From: Thiovibrio sp964588325
Lineage (GTDB): Bacteria; Desulfobacterota; Desulfobulbia; Desulfobulbales; Desulfurivibrionaceae
Assembly: GCA_964588325.1 (NCBI GenBank)
Contig: CAZPOR010000003.1
Coordinates: 62,001-126,000, forward strand
Length of the DNA: 64,000 nucleotides
Direction: 5' to 3'
The position numbers were made by a program, and so were the translations under genes. Of this stretch, positions 50,586 through 58,789 are shown in pieces. Each line of letters starts with the position of its first letter. Position 1 is the stretch's first letter. The notes under the pieces were generated by a model that saw nothing but the letters and a program-made list of their open reading frames with translations, was not told the origin of the DNA and made no database searches.

Positions 50586-52235
50586 TCATGCCGCTGCCTG
50601 AACACGGATGGTCTTGTCCTCCGCCGGCATGGCCGTGGTCAGGGTGGTCAAATAGCGGCCTCCTTTTTCGATCTGGTCGGCAATGCGCCGCACATCGCTC
50701 ATCAGGTCGATGAGCGACACCATCAGCCCCACCGGCAGCAGGCTCTTGGTTCCCGCCTTGAGCAGGCTTGATTTGAGATGCCGGTACATCTCCTCGGTTT
50801 CCTTGAACAAGGCGGCGCACTCCTCCGGCGCATACTCTTCCCTGGCCACATCGGTCAAATCCAGCAGTTTGACCACATGCTGTTTGTACAAGTCTATTTC
50901 CTGGGCCAGGGCGGTATTGGCCAGCAGGCGGCTCTGCTGCTGCATCTGGGCGATCCGCAGGGACACATCCGCAACTTCGCGGTAGTAGCTGGTGACGCGC
51001 AGGGCGTTGGGCAGCACATGGTCAAGTTCTTCTGGCAGGTTGCCCCTTCGGATCAGATTGATGAAGTTGCTCACCTCGACCTCCAGCTTGAGCAAAGTGC
51101 GGCGGTCGGCATCGAGCTGGAGGCTTGGCCCGGCCTCGCTGCTCATGGCTCCCTTGGCCATGCGGCGGGCAATGTTGCCGATCCGTTCAATTTCCTTTGC
51201 CAGGGCATGGAAGGCCAGCATAGGGGTGGCGGCGATATTTTTATCCAGATACAGGGGCTGCGCCTCGTCCTCTTCATGGGAACGGAACCAACCCTTGAGG
51301 CGGGCGACCATGAATTGGGTGAAGGGCAACATCAGACAGACCCCCAGGATGTTGAAGACGGTATGAAACAGGGCGAGCAGCATGGTGGCGTTGGTTTGCA
51401 CATGCAGAATCTGCGGGAAAATGATCAGGGAGTGAAGAAGAAAAGGGAGCAGCAGGAGGGCCACGACGCCGGTTGCCAGATTGAAGATGACGTGGGCCGT
51501 GGCAACCCGTTTGGCGTTGGGGGTGGCGCCGAGCGCGGCCATGGCGGCGGTCGAGGTGGAACCGATATTGGCGCCGATGACCAGGGAGGCTCCGCTGTCA
51601 AAGGGGATTACGCCTCCGGCGGTGGCGGTGAGGGTTATGGCAATGGCCGCGCTGGAGGATTGCATCGCCACGGTCAGCAGAACGCCGAGGCCCAGGAAGG
51701 CAAAATGACTTGCTGTTCCGCCGCCCAGGAGAGTGAGCGGCAGGTTGCTCCCCGTTTCGGCAAAGGTCGCACGGAGCAGGTCGATCCCTAGAAAAAAAAC
51801 GCCGAAACCGGCAAACGTTTCGCCGAGGGCGCCGGAGCGGCCGTTGCCCTTGGTAAGACGCAGGAACATGCCAAGCCCGATGAGGGGCAGGGCAAAGACT
51901 TTGATGTCGAATTTGAAGCCGACCAGGCTCACCAGCCAGCCGGTCATGGTGGTGCCTATATTGCTGCCATAGATAACGGTGATGGCCTGCAGGAGGTCCA
52001 TGAGGCCGGCATTGACAAAGCCGATGGTGGCCACGGTCACCGCGCTGGAGGATTGCACCAGAGAGGTGATAAAGACGCCGGAAAGGATACCCCTGAACGG
52101 GGTGGCGGTGGAGTGCTCCAGGATGGTGCGCAGGGTCTTGCCCGCGGCAATCTTGAGGCCGTCGGTCATGAGCTGCATGCCGAGCAGGAAGAGGCCGATG
52201 CCCCCGATACAATTGCCAAGGATGGAAAGGGTCAT
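50586..52235 (-). CDS. Na/Pi-cotransporter family protein with PhoU-like domain
   Basis: 549 residues. Two PF02690 repeats with the paired QSSSA motifs of SLC34/NptA transporters (VQSSSAVTVATIGFVNAG near 60-77 and MQSSSAAIAITLTA near 190-204), about nine TM segments, then a C-terminal cytoplasmic PhoU-like helical bundle (about 340-540). It should move phosphate into or out of the cell with sodium. It is convergent with nadD. The start at 52235 follows a GGAGCCC site. Confidence 0.92.
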   Translation of the reverse strand: MTLSILGNCIGGIGLFLLGMQLMTDGLKIAAGKTLRTILEHSTATPFRGILSGVFITSLVQSSSAVTVATIGFVNAGLMDLLQAITVIYGSNIGTTMTGWLVSLVGFKFDIKVFALPLIGLGMFLRLTKGNGRSGALGETFAGFGVFFLGIDLLRATFAETGSNLPLTLLGGGTASHFAFLGLGVLLTVAMQSSSAAIAITLTATAGGVIPFDSGASLVIGANIGSTSTAAMAALGATPNAKRVATAHVIFNLATGVVALLLLPFLLHSLIIFPQILHVQTNATMLLALFHTVFNILGVCLMLPFTQFMVARLKGWFRSHEEDEAQPLYLDKNIAATPMLAFHALAKEIERIGNIARRMAKGAMSSEAGPSLQLDADRRTLLKLEVEVSNFINLIRRGNLPEELDHVLPNALRVTSYYREVADVSLRIAQMQQQSRLLANTALAQEIDLYKQHVVKLLDLTDVAREEYAPEECAALFKETEEMYRHLKSSLLKAGTKSLLPVGLMVSLIDLMSDVRRIADQIEKGGRYLTTLTTAMPAEDKTIRVQAAA

Positions 52236-52539
52236 GCCATGGGCTCCTTTTTCGTTGGCTCTTGAAAAACAACCAGTCGTTTTTTACATTCTCCGGCAGA
52301 CGCCGGAAAACAGGTTGTTTCAAGGCCCGGTTCAGGTTGCCGTATAATACCCGGTGTCTGATGGGTCGGCAACTGCTTGAGGATATTGAAAATATCTTCA
52401 GTATATGAGAGGGCGTGAGCGTTCGAAAGTTTTTTAATTGGAGGCGGGGCGACCATTCTGTATGATACAGACAGGCATTCCTGTTTGTCGTTGCGTCGCG
52501 CAGCCATGACAGGCATGAAAAAAAGAGAGGGCGACAACC
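52236..52539. other. 304-bp gap between divergent genes
   Basis: No gene is seen. A hairpin-like CTCCGGCAGACGCCGGAAAA lies at about 52291-52310 and a possible -10 TATGATAC at about 52461, presumably for malQ. Confidence 0.4.
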
Positions 52540-54087
52540 ATGCACAACCAGCGAAGCAGCGGCGTCCTTTTGCACCTCACTTCCCTGCCGGGGCCTTTCG
52601 GGATCGGCACCCTTGGCAAGTCTGCCTTCGAATTCATCGATTATCTGAAGGCCGCCGGGCAGGTCCATTGGCAGATATTGCCCTCCGGCCCGGTGAGTTC
52701 CAGTTCCGGTAATTCGCCCTACATGAGCCTCTCGGCCTTTGCTGGCAATCCGCTACTCATCGATCCCGCGCAGCTTGTGGGGGCAGGTTTTCTTCGGCGT
52801 GAGCAGGTGGAAATCCCCAATGAATTTTCCGAATACCTGGTCGATTTTGATGCTGTTCGCGCCTTTAACACTAAAATCCTGGGGCACGCTTTTCTCGAAT
52901 TTCGTGCGGCCGGGGATTCGGCCGCTTTCGCGGAGTTTCGCCGGACAACCGCCTGGCTTGACGACTATGCCTTGTTTATGGCCCTGCGGGAAGAGTTTCA
53001 GTTGCGTCCCTGGTTTCTCTGGCCGCCGGATATTGCTTTTCGCAAGCCGGAAGCCATTGTCCGGTGGCGGGAAACCCTGGCCGAGCGGATCTTTTTTCAT
53101 CAGTTCGTGCAGTTCTGCTTTTATTCCCAATGGCAGATATTGTGGGATTACGCCCACTGCCACGGCATCCGGATCATCGGCGATATCCCCATCTATGTGT
53201 CCCTGGACAGCGCCGATGTCTGGGCGCATCAGGAGTGTTTTCTTCTGGATCGCGAAACCGGGCGCCCAACCCATGTGGCGGGCGTGCCTCCGGATTATTT
53301 CAGCGAGACCGGGCAGCGCTGGGGAAACCCTCTTTTCAGGTGGTGGGGTGACGGGGGAAGGATGAACCAGTCCTTGCTTGCCTGGTGGGGGCAGCGGTTC
53401 CGACATATCTGCCGGACGGTGGATGTGGTCCGCATCGATCATTTCCGTGGCTTTGAGGCATACTGGCAGATTCCGGCTTCGGAGGAGACCGCGGTGAATG
53501 GGGAATGGGTCACGGGGCCTGGCCTGGCATTTTTTTCCGAGATGAGACAGCATCTCGGCGCGTTGCCGATCATCGCCGAGGATCTCGGGGTTATCACCCC
53601 GGAGGTGGAGCTGCTCCGCGACACCTTGGGTTTTCCCGGGATGAAGGTGTTGCAGTTTGCCTTTGATTCCGACGAGCACAACGCCTATCTGCCCCACAAC
53701 TACACCACGGTAAACTGCGTGGTCTATACCGGCACCCATGACAACGATACAACCCTGGGATGGTACTTCAGCAACACGGTAATGCAAGCCAGCAAGGCCA
53801 AGGCCTTGCGCTATACCCACAGCCAGGCGGGCAGCCCCATCCACTGGGATTTTATCCGTCTGGCCTATGGTTCGGTTGCCGAGCTGGTCATCGTACCTCT
53901 CCAGGATGTTCTCGGTTTTGGCAGCGATTGCCGGATGAACATGCCCGGCACCTCCGAGGGCAACTGGCGCTGGCGGTGTGCCGCCAGATTTTTGAATGAT
54001 GAAACGGCAAGGGCGCTGCGGGACGAGGTTGTGTTTTATAACCGGCTGCCGGCCCATCCTGTTGAATCGTGCCAGAAGGAGCAATGA
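52540..54087 (+). CDS. malQ: 4-alpha-glucanotransferase (amylomaltase)
   Basis: 515 residues, GH77. RSSGVLLHLTSLPGPFGIGTLG opens the family. Catalytic residues lie in VVRIDHFRGFEAYW (nucleophile Asp), IAEDLG (acid/base Glu) and YTGTHDNDTTLGW (third Asp). It rearranges alpha-1,4-glucans, typically in glycogen or maltodextrin turnover. It overlaps nothing, and the next gene starts 1 bp after its stop. Confidence 0.96.
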   Translation: MHNQRSSGVLLHLTSLPGPFGIGTLGKSAFEFIDYLKAAGQVHWQILPSGPVSSSSGNSPYMSLSAFAGNPLLIDPAQLVGAGFLRREQVEIPNEFSEYLVDFDAVRAFNTKILGHAFLEFRAAGDSAAFAEFRRTTAWLDDYALFMALREEFQLRPWFLWPPDIAFRKPEAIVRWRETLAERIFFHQFVQFCFYSQWQILWDYAHCHGIRIIGDIPIYVSLDSADVWAHQECFLLDRETGRPTHVAGVPPDYFSETGQRWGNPLFRWWGDGGRMNQSLLAWWGQRFRHICRTVDVVRIDHFRGFEAYWQIPASEETAVNGEWVTGPGLAFFSEMRQHLGALPIIAEDLGVITPEVELLRDTLGFPGMKVLQFAFDSDEHNAYLPHNYTTVNCVVYTGTHDNDTTLGWYFSNTVMQASKAKALRYTHSQAGSPIHWDFIRLAYGSVAELVIVPLQDVLGFGSDCRMNMPGTSEGNWRWRCAARFLNDETARALRDEVVFYNRLPAHPVESCQKEQ

Positions 54088-54088
54088 A

Positions 54089-54661
54089 ATGAAGGTTCTG
54101 GCTGTGATCGGGAGTCCGCGGAAAAAAGGCAATACCGAAACCCTGCTCCGCTCTGTTCTCAAGGGGGTTGAGGCGGCAGGCGGCGATATTGAGGTGGTCC
54201 GCCTGTGCGAGCTGCGCATTCAACCGTGTATCGGTTGCGGCGGCTGCGACAAGACCGGACAATGCGTGCTGGAAGACGACATGCAGGAGTTGTATCCGAA
54301 GATCCTCGCCTCCGGGCGGCTGCTCCTTGCCTCCCCCATTTATTTTTACGGAATTACCGCCCAGGCCAAGGGATTTGTCGATCGCTGCCAGGCCCTGTGG
54401 AGCAGGAAGCGGCTGCTGACCGAAAAGGGGGAGTGGCGCAAAGATCCAGCCCGCAAGGGGTTTTTGGTGGCGGTGTCCGCCACCCACGGGGAAAGGGTTT
54501 TTGAGGGCGCGATTCTTACGGCCAAATATGGATTCGATGCCATGGGCATGGGCTATGGCGGGGACTTTCTGGTCAAGGGCATGGATGGGCGTGGGGACAT
54601 GGCAAAGGATGCGGCCACCCTGGGCCGGGCGGAAGAGGCGGGCAGAAAATTTATGGATTGA
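54089..54661 (+). CDS. NADPH-dependent FMN reductase / iron-sulfur flavoprotein-like
   Basis: 190 residues, flavodoxin fold. MKVLAVIGSPRKKGNTETLL is the FMN-phosphate loop, and the CIGCGGCDKTGQC cluster of Cys near 46-60 is typical of Isf-type iron-sulfur flavoproteins of anaerobes. LASPIYFYGITAQAKGFVDR is the second FMN loop. Probably a two-electron reductase; substrate unknown. The ATG at 54089 is just after malQ. Confidence 0.85.
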   Translation: MKVLAVIGSPRKKGNTETLLRSVLKGVEAAGGDIEVVRLCELRIQPCIGCGGCDKTGQCVLEDDMQELYPKILASGRLLLASPIYFYGITAQAKGFVDRCQALWSRKRLLTEKGEWRKDPARKGFLVAVSATHGERVFEGAILTAKYGFDAMGMGYGGDFLVKGMDGRGDMAKDAATLGRAEEAGRKFMD

Positions 54662-54719
54662 AACAGGATGGTTGCGAGTTTTGCCCCCTTTCGGGAGAGT
54701 GGAGGAGAGGAATAAAAGA

Positions 54720-54750
54720 TTGACAAATCCCCTCCCATCATTTAGATAAT
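54720..54750 (+). promoter_or_regulatory. sigma-70 promoter of tRNA-Glu
   Basis: TTGACA followed after 17-19 bp by the overlapping candidates TAGATA / GATAAT, ending 13 bp before the tRNA. Confidence 0.7.
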
Positions 54751-54762
54751 GGCGCACAGCAT

Positions 54763-54838
54763 GGCCCCTTCGTCTAGCGGTCTAGGACGCTGGCCTCTCA
54801 CGCCGGTAACACGGGTTCGAGTCCCGTAGGGGTCACCA
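54763..54838 (+). tRNA. tRNA-Glu, anticodon CTC
   Basis: 76 bases including an encoded CCA. The acceptor stem GGCCCCT / AGGGGTC pairs fully (one G-U). The anticodon stem CTGGC/GCCGG encloses loop CTCTCAC, with the CTC anticodon at 54797-54799; the T arm reads ACGGGTTCGAGTCCCGT. Its 3' end is the likely insertion point (attL side) of the prophage that begins directly after it. Confidence 0.97.
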
Positions 54839-54848
54839 AGTGAGATCA

Positions 54849-54883
54849 AAGACTTAGCCTGTTTTGGTTAGGTCTTTTTTTTT
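54849..54883 (+). terminator. terminator between tRNA-Glu and integrase
   Basis: Stem AAGACTTAGCC / GGTTAGGTCTT (11 pairs including G-U) with a 6-base loop and a run of nine T. The integrase stop codon lies inside it, so both the tRNA transcript and the phage transcript end here. Confidence 0.85.
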
Positions 54884-55920
54884 GCTTGGTGGTTTCTCTG
54901 GTGGTTTTCTCCTGAAAAACCGGGGAGAGAATCCAGAGCGGAACGAACTGATTCAAGCCCCCTGATGTACCTCTCTGTGGTCGAAAGGTTCTTGTGTCGA
55001 AGGATGGCCTGAATCTGGACCATCGGAACACCAGACCTTGCAAGAATGCTTGCCGTCAGATGCCGGATAGCGTGAAATCCGAATGGCTGGACTCCGGCCC
55101 GGCGACACAGACGACCCATGAAGTGAATGCGGTACGAGAAGGGAACTCCATCGAGAGAGAAAACAAAACCGGCTGGGGAATGATCGGCGGGACGGAGATC
55201 AGCAAGGACGCGGAGAAGATCGGCTGTCAAAGGCAAACGGGATTCCTCCCAAGTGCCAACCCGGTTCTTACGGGTGAGCAGCCGAAGTGTTCGGGCCTCA
55301 AAATCCACATCAGACCATTTGAGCCGGAAAAGCTCACCGCGCCGCGCCCCGGTGTGAAGGCAGGCAAGAAGAAACGCGCGGTCCTGGTCATTCAGGCAAG
55401 CATTGAAAGCAAGCCAGAAATCAGACTCAGGGGGGACATACCGGGCTTTTCGCTCTTCCTGAAATTTGTCTACCGCAAAAGGATTGTGAAGATGCTGGGG
55501 AAATCCCTCGATATATCGGCAACCCCAAGCCCAGGTCGACATTAAATTCTTTCGATCCTTGTTCGCTGCGTATCCTGAACGGCTTTCTTTTTCATGCTGA
55601 AGGAAGGAAAGGATCATGCCGGGTGAAAGCCGGTCAATGGAAAGCCCCTTATCAATCACCTTGAAAATTCGTCTGAAAACAGAAACCTTTTCCTGATAGG
55701 TCGAGCGGACAAACTTTGACCGGGCAAAATCAAGGTATCTGACGGCCAGCTCACCCAAAGATGTTGTGGGAGTCAACAAGAGACACGATTTTTCCTGAGC
55801 GGTTTCCCACACCTTGGCTTCCTGTTTGGTGGCGAAGGTGGCCCGCTTGCTCTGCCCGGCCACAATCTTCTGACCCACCCAAGGCTTTTTCGGATTCCCG
55901 TCTTTGCGCTTGTATGGCAC
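54868..55920 (-). CDS. int: phage tyrosine-recombinase integrase
   Basis: 350 residues from a GTG at 55920, which has AAGGA 8 bp upstream and gives the opening VPYKRKDGNPKKPWVG typical of such integrases; longer in-frame starts lie inside the excisionase-like gene. An N-terminal arm/SAM-like domain (YLDFARSKFVRSTYQEKVSVF) is followed by the catalytic domain with the Arg in HTGARRGELFRLKW, Lys in LTRKNRVG, H-x-x-R in FHAIRHLTASIL, and the last box LRHKNLSTTERYI with the nucleophile Tyr. It recombines the phage into the tRNA-Glu gene. Many filamentous phages rely on host XerCD instead, so carrying an integrase is notable. Confidence 0.92.
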   Translation of the reverse strand: MPYKRKDGNPKKPWVGQKIVAGQSKRATFATKQEAKVWETAQEKSCLLLTPTTSLGELAVRYLDFARSKFVRSTYQEKVSVFRRIFKVIDKGLSIDRLSPGMILSFLQHEKESRSGYAANKDRKNLMSTWAWGCRYIEGFPQHLHNPFAVDKFQEERKARYVPPESDFWLAFNACLNDQDRAFLLACLHTGARRGELFRLKWSDVDFEARTLRLLTRKNRVGTWEESRLPLTADLLRVLADLRPADHSPAGFVFSLDGVPFSYRIHFMGRLCRRAGVQPFGFHAIRHLTASILARSGVPMVQIQAILRHKNLSTTERYIRGLESVRSALDSLPGFSGENHQRNHQAKKKT

Positions 55921-56071
55921 GTTCAATTTCCTTTTCAAAAAAGACGATCTTCCGTTGTCCCAGGCGAATGCCACCAAGAACGGCATAATGGCGCCGGACA
56001 AAGCGAACGTCACAATCTAAAATTTCTGCAAGATCTTGCGGAGAAAGAGCTTTTCCGAGTGATTCGACCAT
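55751..56071 (-). CDS. excisionase-like / MerR-type HTH protein
   Basis: 106 residues. An N-terminal winged HTH of the AlpA/Xis type (ALSPQDLAEILDCDVRFVRRHYAVLGG, then RLGQRKIVFFEKEIERAI). The C-terminal half is basic and overlaps the start of int by 170 bp in another frame. Its ATG follows the stop of the rep gene by 1 base, so translation is coupled. A role in excision or in controlling int is inferred from the fold and from its place. Confidence 0.75.
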   Translation of the reverse strand: MVESLGKALSPQDLAEILDCDVRFVRRHYAVLGGIRLGQRKIVFFEKEIERAIQAQRRESEKALGGSEDCGRAEQAGHLRHQTGSQGVGNRSGKIVSLVDSHNIFG

Positions 56072-56072
56072 A

Positions 56073-57398
56073 TCACGCCGCCATGGGTAGAGGGACGCAC
56101 CACATATCCCGATGCCGGGTCAGCATCTTGTGGACGAATTCGGAAACCTTAGTGCCTTTTTTCTGTTGCCGGTAAAGGCTGCGGAGCCGGGTTTCAAGAT
56201 AGCCCTGGCCCATGGCAATAACGCCCTCAATATCATCGGTTTTCCGTTCGAGGATGGTGCCGAGGCTGATGGAGCAGCCGACCATCAAGTCAAGAAGATG
56301 CTCGATGTTCCTTGTAGGAACTTTCTTTTTGCGGAAAACAGTAACAAGGTTATTGTCCCACTTGATGGCCTGAACGGTTTTCCACCAGGGATGCATTACG
56401 GCGCGGTCCTGATGCCGGTTATCACGATCAACCGGGTTTGCGGAAAGTCTTGTCCAATCCTGAGTAAGATATTTCCAAACCCCGGAGATTTTTTCCCGCA
56501 AATCTTCCAGGCTATTCACGCCCATTTGCTTCAGCACCGGACGGCGGAGCTGGAATTCAACCCGGGTGACAGCGGATTCGTCATAACTCTCTTTGCCCCA
56601 GACAGAGGCGAACACGGCTTGTTTCGAGGCGTCGTGCTTGAGTTCCAATACTTTATCGTAGACACGCAACATGATATCACCCTTGCCAATTCTGACCCCG
56701 GTTTCGTTGGCGTTCTCAGGATCAAAGAAATCTTCCGGGCTATCCGACAGGCCCAGGCGACCTATATTCTGCGACATGGTGACGCCTTCCAGCTTTCTGC
56801 GATCCCGATAGGATCCGAACTTGTTTGCCCTGGTGATCCAGTACCTGTAATTTTCCAGCGGCAGCGCTTCAATATCCTGGCCGATGACATCGGCGCATAG
56901 GTGGACTTCGGAAATCGTGTTTTTGAGGACACGACCGCCATAATTTTCTATCAGGTCATGGACAGTTTGCAGGATGGTGTCAAAGCCGGGATTCCAGCAG
57001 GACAGAGAGCCGATATCTACAAGGACGTTGGGAGTGGACATGTCTTTCCTGCGGGAAAAGAAGACATGCACGTCGCCGCGGGAGATATGATAGGCGTATC
57101 CGCCATGACGGCCGGAGGAATGGCAGTTAAAGACAAAACGATCTTCCCCGTTTTTGTCCAGGACAATGGGGGAAACGTCATGGCAAAGTTTTGCGTCTTG
57201 CTTGGCACTGTCGAGGATTTCAAAAAGTTCGTTCAGTTCGCTGCGCTCACAACTTTTGTTTTCAAACACGGCATAAAATCCGATCTTAAGCCGGTCCAAA
57301 CCTTTGGCGACTTCGACCCCCCATGTTATTCCAGCTTGGGGGGTCGAAGAAGAACCACTGAAAAAATCACCAGAAGAAAAACGATCCAGCTTTGACAT
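56073..57398 (-). CDS. Rep_trans-type rolling-circle replication initiator (RstA/gene II analogue)
   Basis: 441 residues. The start at 57398 (MSKLDRFSSGDFF) follows GGGGAG; an in-frame ATG at 57569 would overlap zot and is less likely. Visible Rep_trans (PF02486) marks are ISEVHLCADVIGQDIE in the place of the R-x-D-x-A-x-D strand, LRVYDKVLELKH and, after a short loop, VTRVEFQLRRPVLKQMG (the R-x-E-x-Q-x-R strand). Such proteins nick the phage plus-strand origin to start rolling-circle replication. The classic nucleophilic Tyr could not be placed from sequence alone. Confidence 0.85.
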   Translation of the reverse strand: MSKLDRFSSGDFFSGSSSTPQAGITWGVEVAKGLDRLKIGFYAVFENKSCERSELNELFEILDSAKQDAKLCHDVSPIVLDKNGEDRFVFNCHSSGRHGGYAYHISRGDVHVFFSRRKDMSTPNVLVDIGSLSCWNPGFDTILQTVHDLIENYGGRVLKNTISEVHLCADVIGQDIEALPLENYRYWITRANKFGSYRDRRKLEGVTMSQNIGRLGLSDSPEDFFDPENANETGVRIGKGDIMLRVYDKVLELKHDASKQAVFASVWGKESYDESAVTRVEFQLRRPVLKQMGVNSLEDLREKISGVWKYLTQDWTRLSANPVDRDNRHQDRAVMHPWWKTVQAIKWDNNLVTVFRKKKVPTRNIEHLLDLMVGCSISLGTILERKTDDIEGVIAMGQGYLETRLRSLYRQQKKGTKVSEFVHKMLTRHRDMWCVPLPMAA

Positions 57399-57453
57399 AC
57401 AATCTCCCCATTGAGGTTGTGCCCCTTGCGAGGCATGGTCGTGAAGGCCGCCG

Positions 57454-57480
57454 TTCCCCCTCCCCATAGGGAAGGGGGAA
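57454..57480. other. strong hairpin between zot and rep
   Basis: Arms TTCCCCCT and AGGGGGAA extended by an inner CCC/GGG, directly after the zot stop codon. No T run follows on the minus strand, so it does not look like a normal terminator. In filamentous phages, hairpins at such a place form the replication origin or the packaging signal. Confidence 0.55.
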
Positions 57481-57483
57481 ACG

Positions 57484-58458
57484 TCACCCCTCTCGACCCG
57501 ATGAAGAATCGCGTTTCGTGCTTCCGAAACACTTAAGAATCTTGGCGTCGGCAGGAACTTCCGAGACAAGAGCGGTTACGCCATCCGGCAGTAGCACCTT
57601 ATAGGAAGAACAAGCTTGTTCATCGGCTATACGGCCTTGTGGTTGAACTGCTTGCTTTGAAGGTGAAGAACCAGGGGTGGAAGCGGCGCCGGCCGTTCCA
57701 ACTTTTTTTGCGGAGGCCGAAGCGGTTGCCATGGCCTTATTGGTCCCGAAGATATCCCCGGTGCCGATGCTCGATTTACTGCCCATCCAGATCACGCCGA
57801 GAAGAACCACGGGAATTGCATAGAAAACTGGGTGACGGAGTACATTTACCGTCTGCATGATCCCCTGTTCCTTGATATCCGCAGAGGCATAGGATTTGTA
57901 GCACTGGAAAACCTGCTTGTCGTAAGAACAGGTTTCCTTGCTCAAGGGCTGGCCGTTGTGGTCGTCTCCGGAATAGGCATACCGGAGATATTTATTGCTA
58001 ACCATGGAGCCAAAGAAATTCACCTTCCTATAAAAATAGGTCCATTCGATCAAAGAACGGACGTGCTTTTCGACCTTTTCCAAATCCTGAGTGACGAGCA
58101 CAAGATCACAACCAATATGCCGATGGGTGGAAGCCCAGTCGGCAAACTTTTGGTTGGATTGAGATTGCCAGTTGCGGTTTGAAAAGAGCTTGTGGACCTC
58201 ATCAATGACGATCAGGGAACCATTTTCAACATATTCCCAAAAGTATTGCATTTCCTGGTCGGTTTTATGCCGAAGCTGACGACCAAGCTGATAGTCGTCC
58301 AGGCCGGTATAGATTTTGATGAACTCCTGACAAAAATCGTTATCGAGGCCTTCGATATTGGTATAGACAACCTTGCCCTTTTTCAGGTTGTCCAAGATTT
58401 TACGCACAGCGTCATAGCTCTTGCCGCTGCCCGGGGTGCCTACAAAACCAAAAATCAT
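57484..58458 (-). CDS. zot: Zot/pI morphogenesis ATPase
   Basis: 324 residues. Walker A GTPGSGKS at residues 7-14, Walker B LIVIDEVHKLF near 82-92, then a sensor-like VLVTQDLEKVEKHVRSL. One TM helix (VFYAIPVVLLGVIWMG, about 213-230) leads to a Ser/Ala/Gln-rich periplasmic part with two Cys near the end. It is the inner-membrane motor that extrudes the virion. The name comes from the Vibrio toxin but the role here is assembly. The order pIII-pVI-zot upstream is standard for inoviruses. Confidence 0.93.
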   Translation of the reverse strand: MIFGFVGTPGSGKSYDAVRKILDNLKKGKVVYTNIEGLDNDFCQEFIKIYTGLDDYQLGRQLRHKTDQEMQYFWEYVENGSLIVIDEVHKLFSNRNWQSQSNQKFADWASTHRHIGCDLVLVTQDLEKVEKHVRSLIEWTYFYRKVNFFGSMVSNKYLRYAYSGDDHNGQPLSKETCSYDKQVFQCYKSYASADIKEQGIMQTVNVLRHPVFYAIPVVLLGVIWMGSKSSIGTGDIFGTNKAMATASASAKKVGTAGAASTPGSSPSKQAVQPQGRIADEQACSSYKVLLPDGVTALVSEVPADAKILKCFGSTKRDSSSGREG

Positions 58459-58462
58459 CTGG

Positions 58463-58789
58463 CTAGATCCTTGTAAGAGCTGCGGGGATAAGGTTCAACG
58501 CCATGCGTAGGCCGTAAGCATAGGCAAGCAGGGAAAGACCCTGCGGGATGCCGATTGCGTTCACAATGTACAGAAGTTGAGGGGGCATAGCACCCCAGGT
58601 GGAGGCGGATGACACGATGACGCTGGATACGTCCAGTGCGGAAATAAAGCCGGAAATCACAGTCAGGAGGCCGTCAAACGGAAAATACAAGGCAGTTTTC
58701 AGGACATACATCAGACCGTCGAGAAGCCAGCCAAGCAAGGTTTGAATGGCAAGGAAAAAACCGTTAATGAAGGCCATAATGCCGGACAT
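58463..58789 (-). CDS. pVI-like minor coat protein (DUF2523 type)
   Basis: 108 residues with three hydrophobic segments (FFLAIQTLLGWLLDGLMYVL, FDGLLTVISGFISAL and the end). The last part, LLYIVNAIGIPQGLSLLAYAYGLRMALNLIPAAL, is the DUF2523 signature found between gene III and zot in many inoviruses. Its ATG overlaps the stop of the pIII-like gene (TAATG). It would close the virion end with pIII. Confidence 0.88.
   Translation of the reverse strand: MSGIMAFINGFFLAIQTLLGWLLDGLMYVLKTALYFPFDGLLTVISGFISALDVSSVIVSSASTWGAMPPQLLYIVNAIGIPQGLSLLAYAYGLRMALNLIPAALTRI

Noticed and set aside
55921..56013. Longer integrase start at 56013
   Set aside because: The added 31 residues are in the HTH gene's codons, show no integrase homology pattern, and the GTG at 55920 has a proper ribosome-binding site.
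57399..57569. N-terminal extension of the rep protein to the ATG at 57569
   Set aside because: It would overlap zot by 86 bp and read through the hairpin; the ATG at 57398 has a strong ribosome-binding site.
57484..58458. Zot as a host-directed toxin
   Set aside because: The P-loop, Walker B and TM layout and the pIII-pVI-zot order show the phage assembly ATPase; nothing suggests a toxin fragment.
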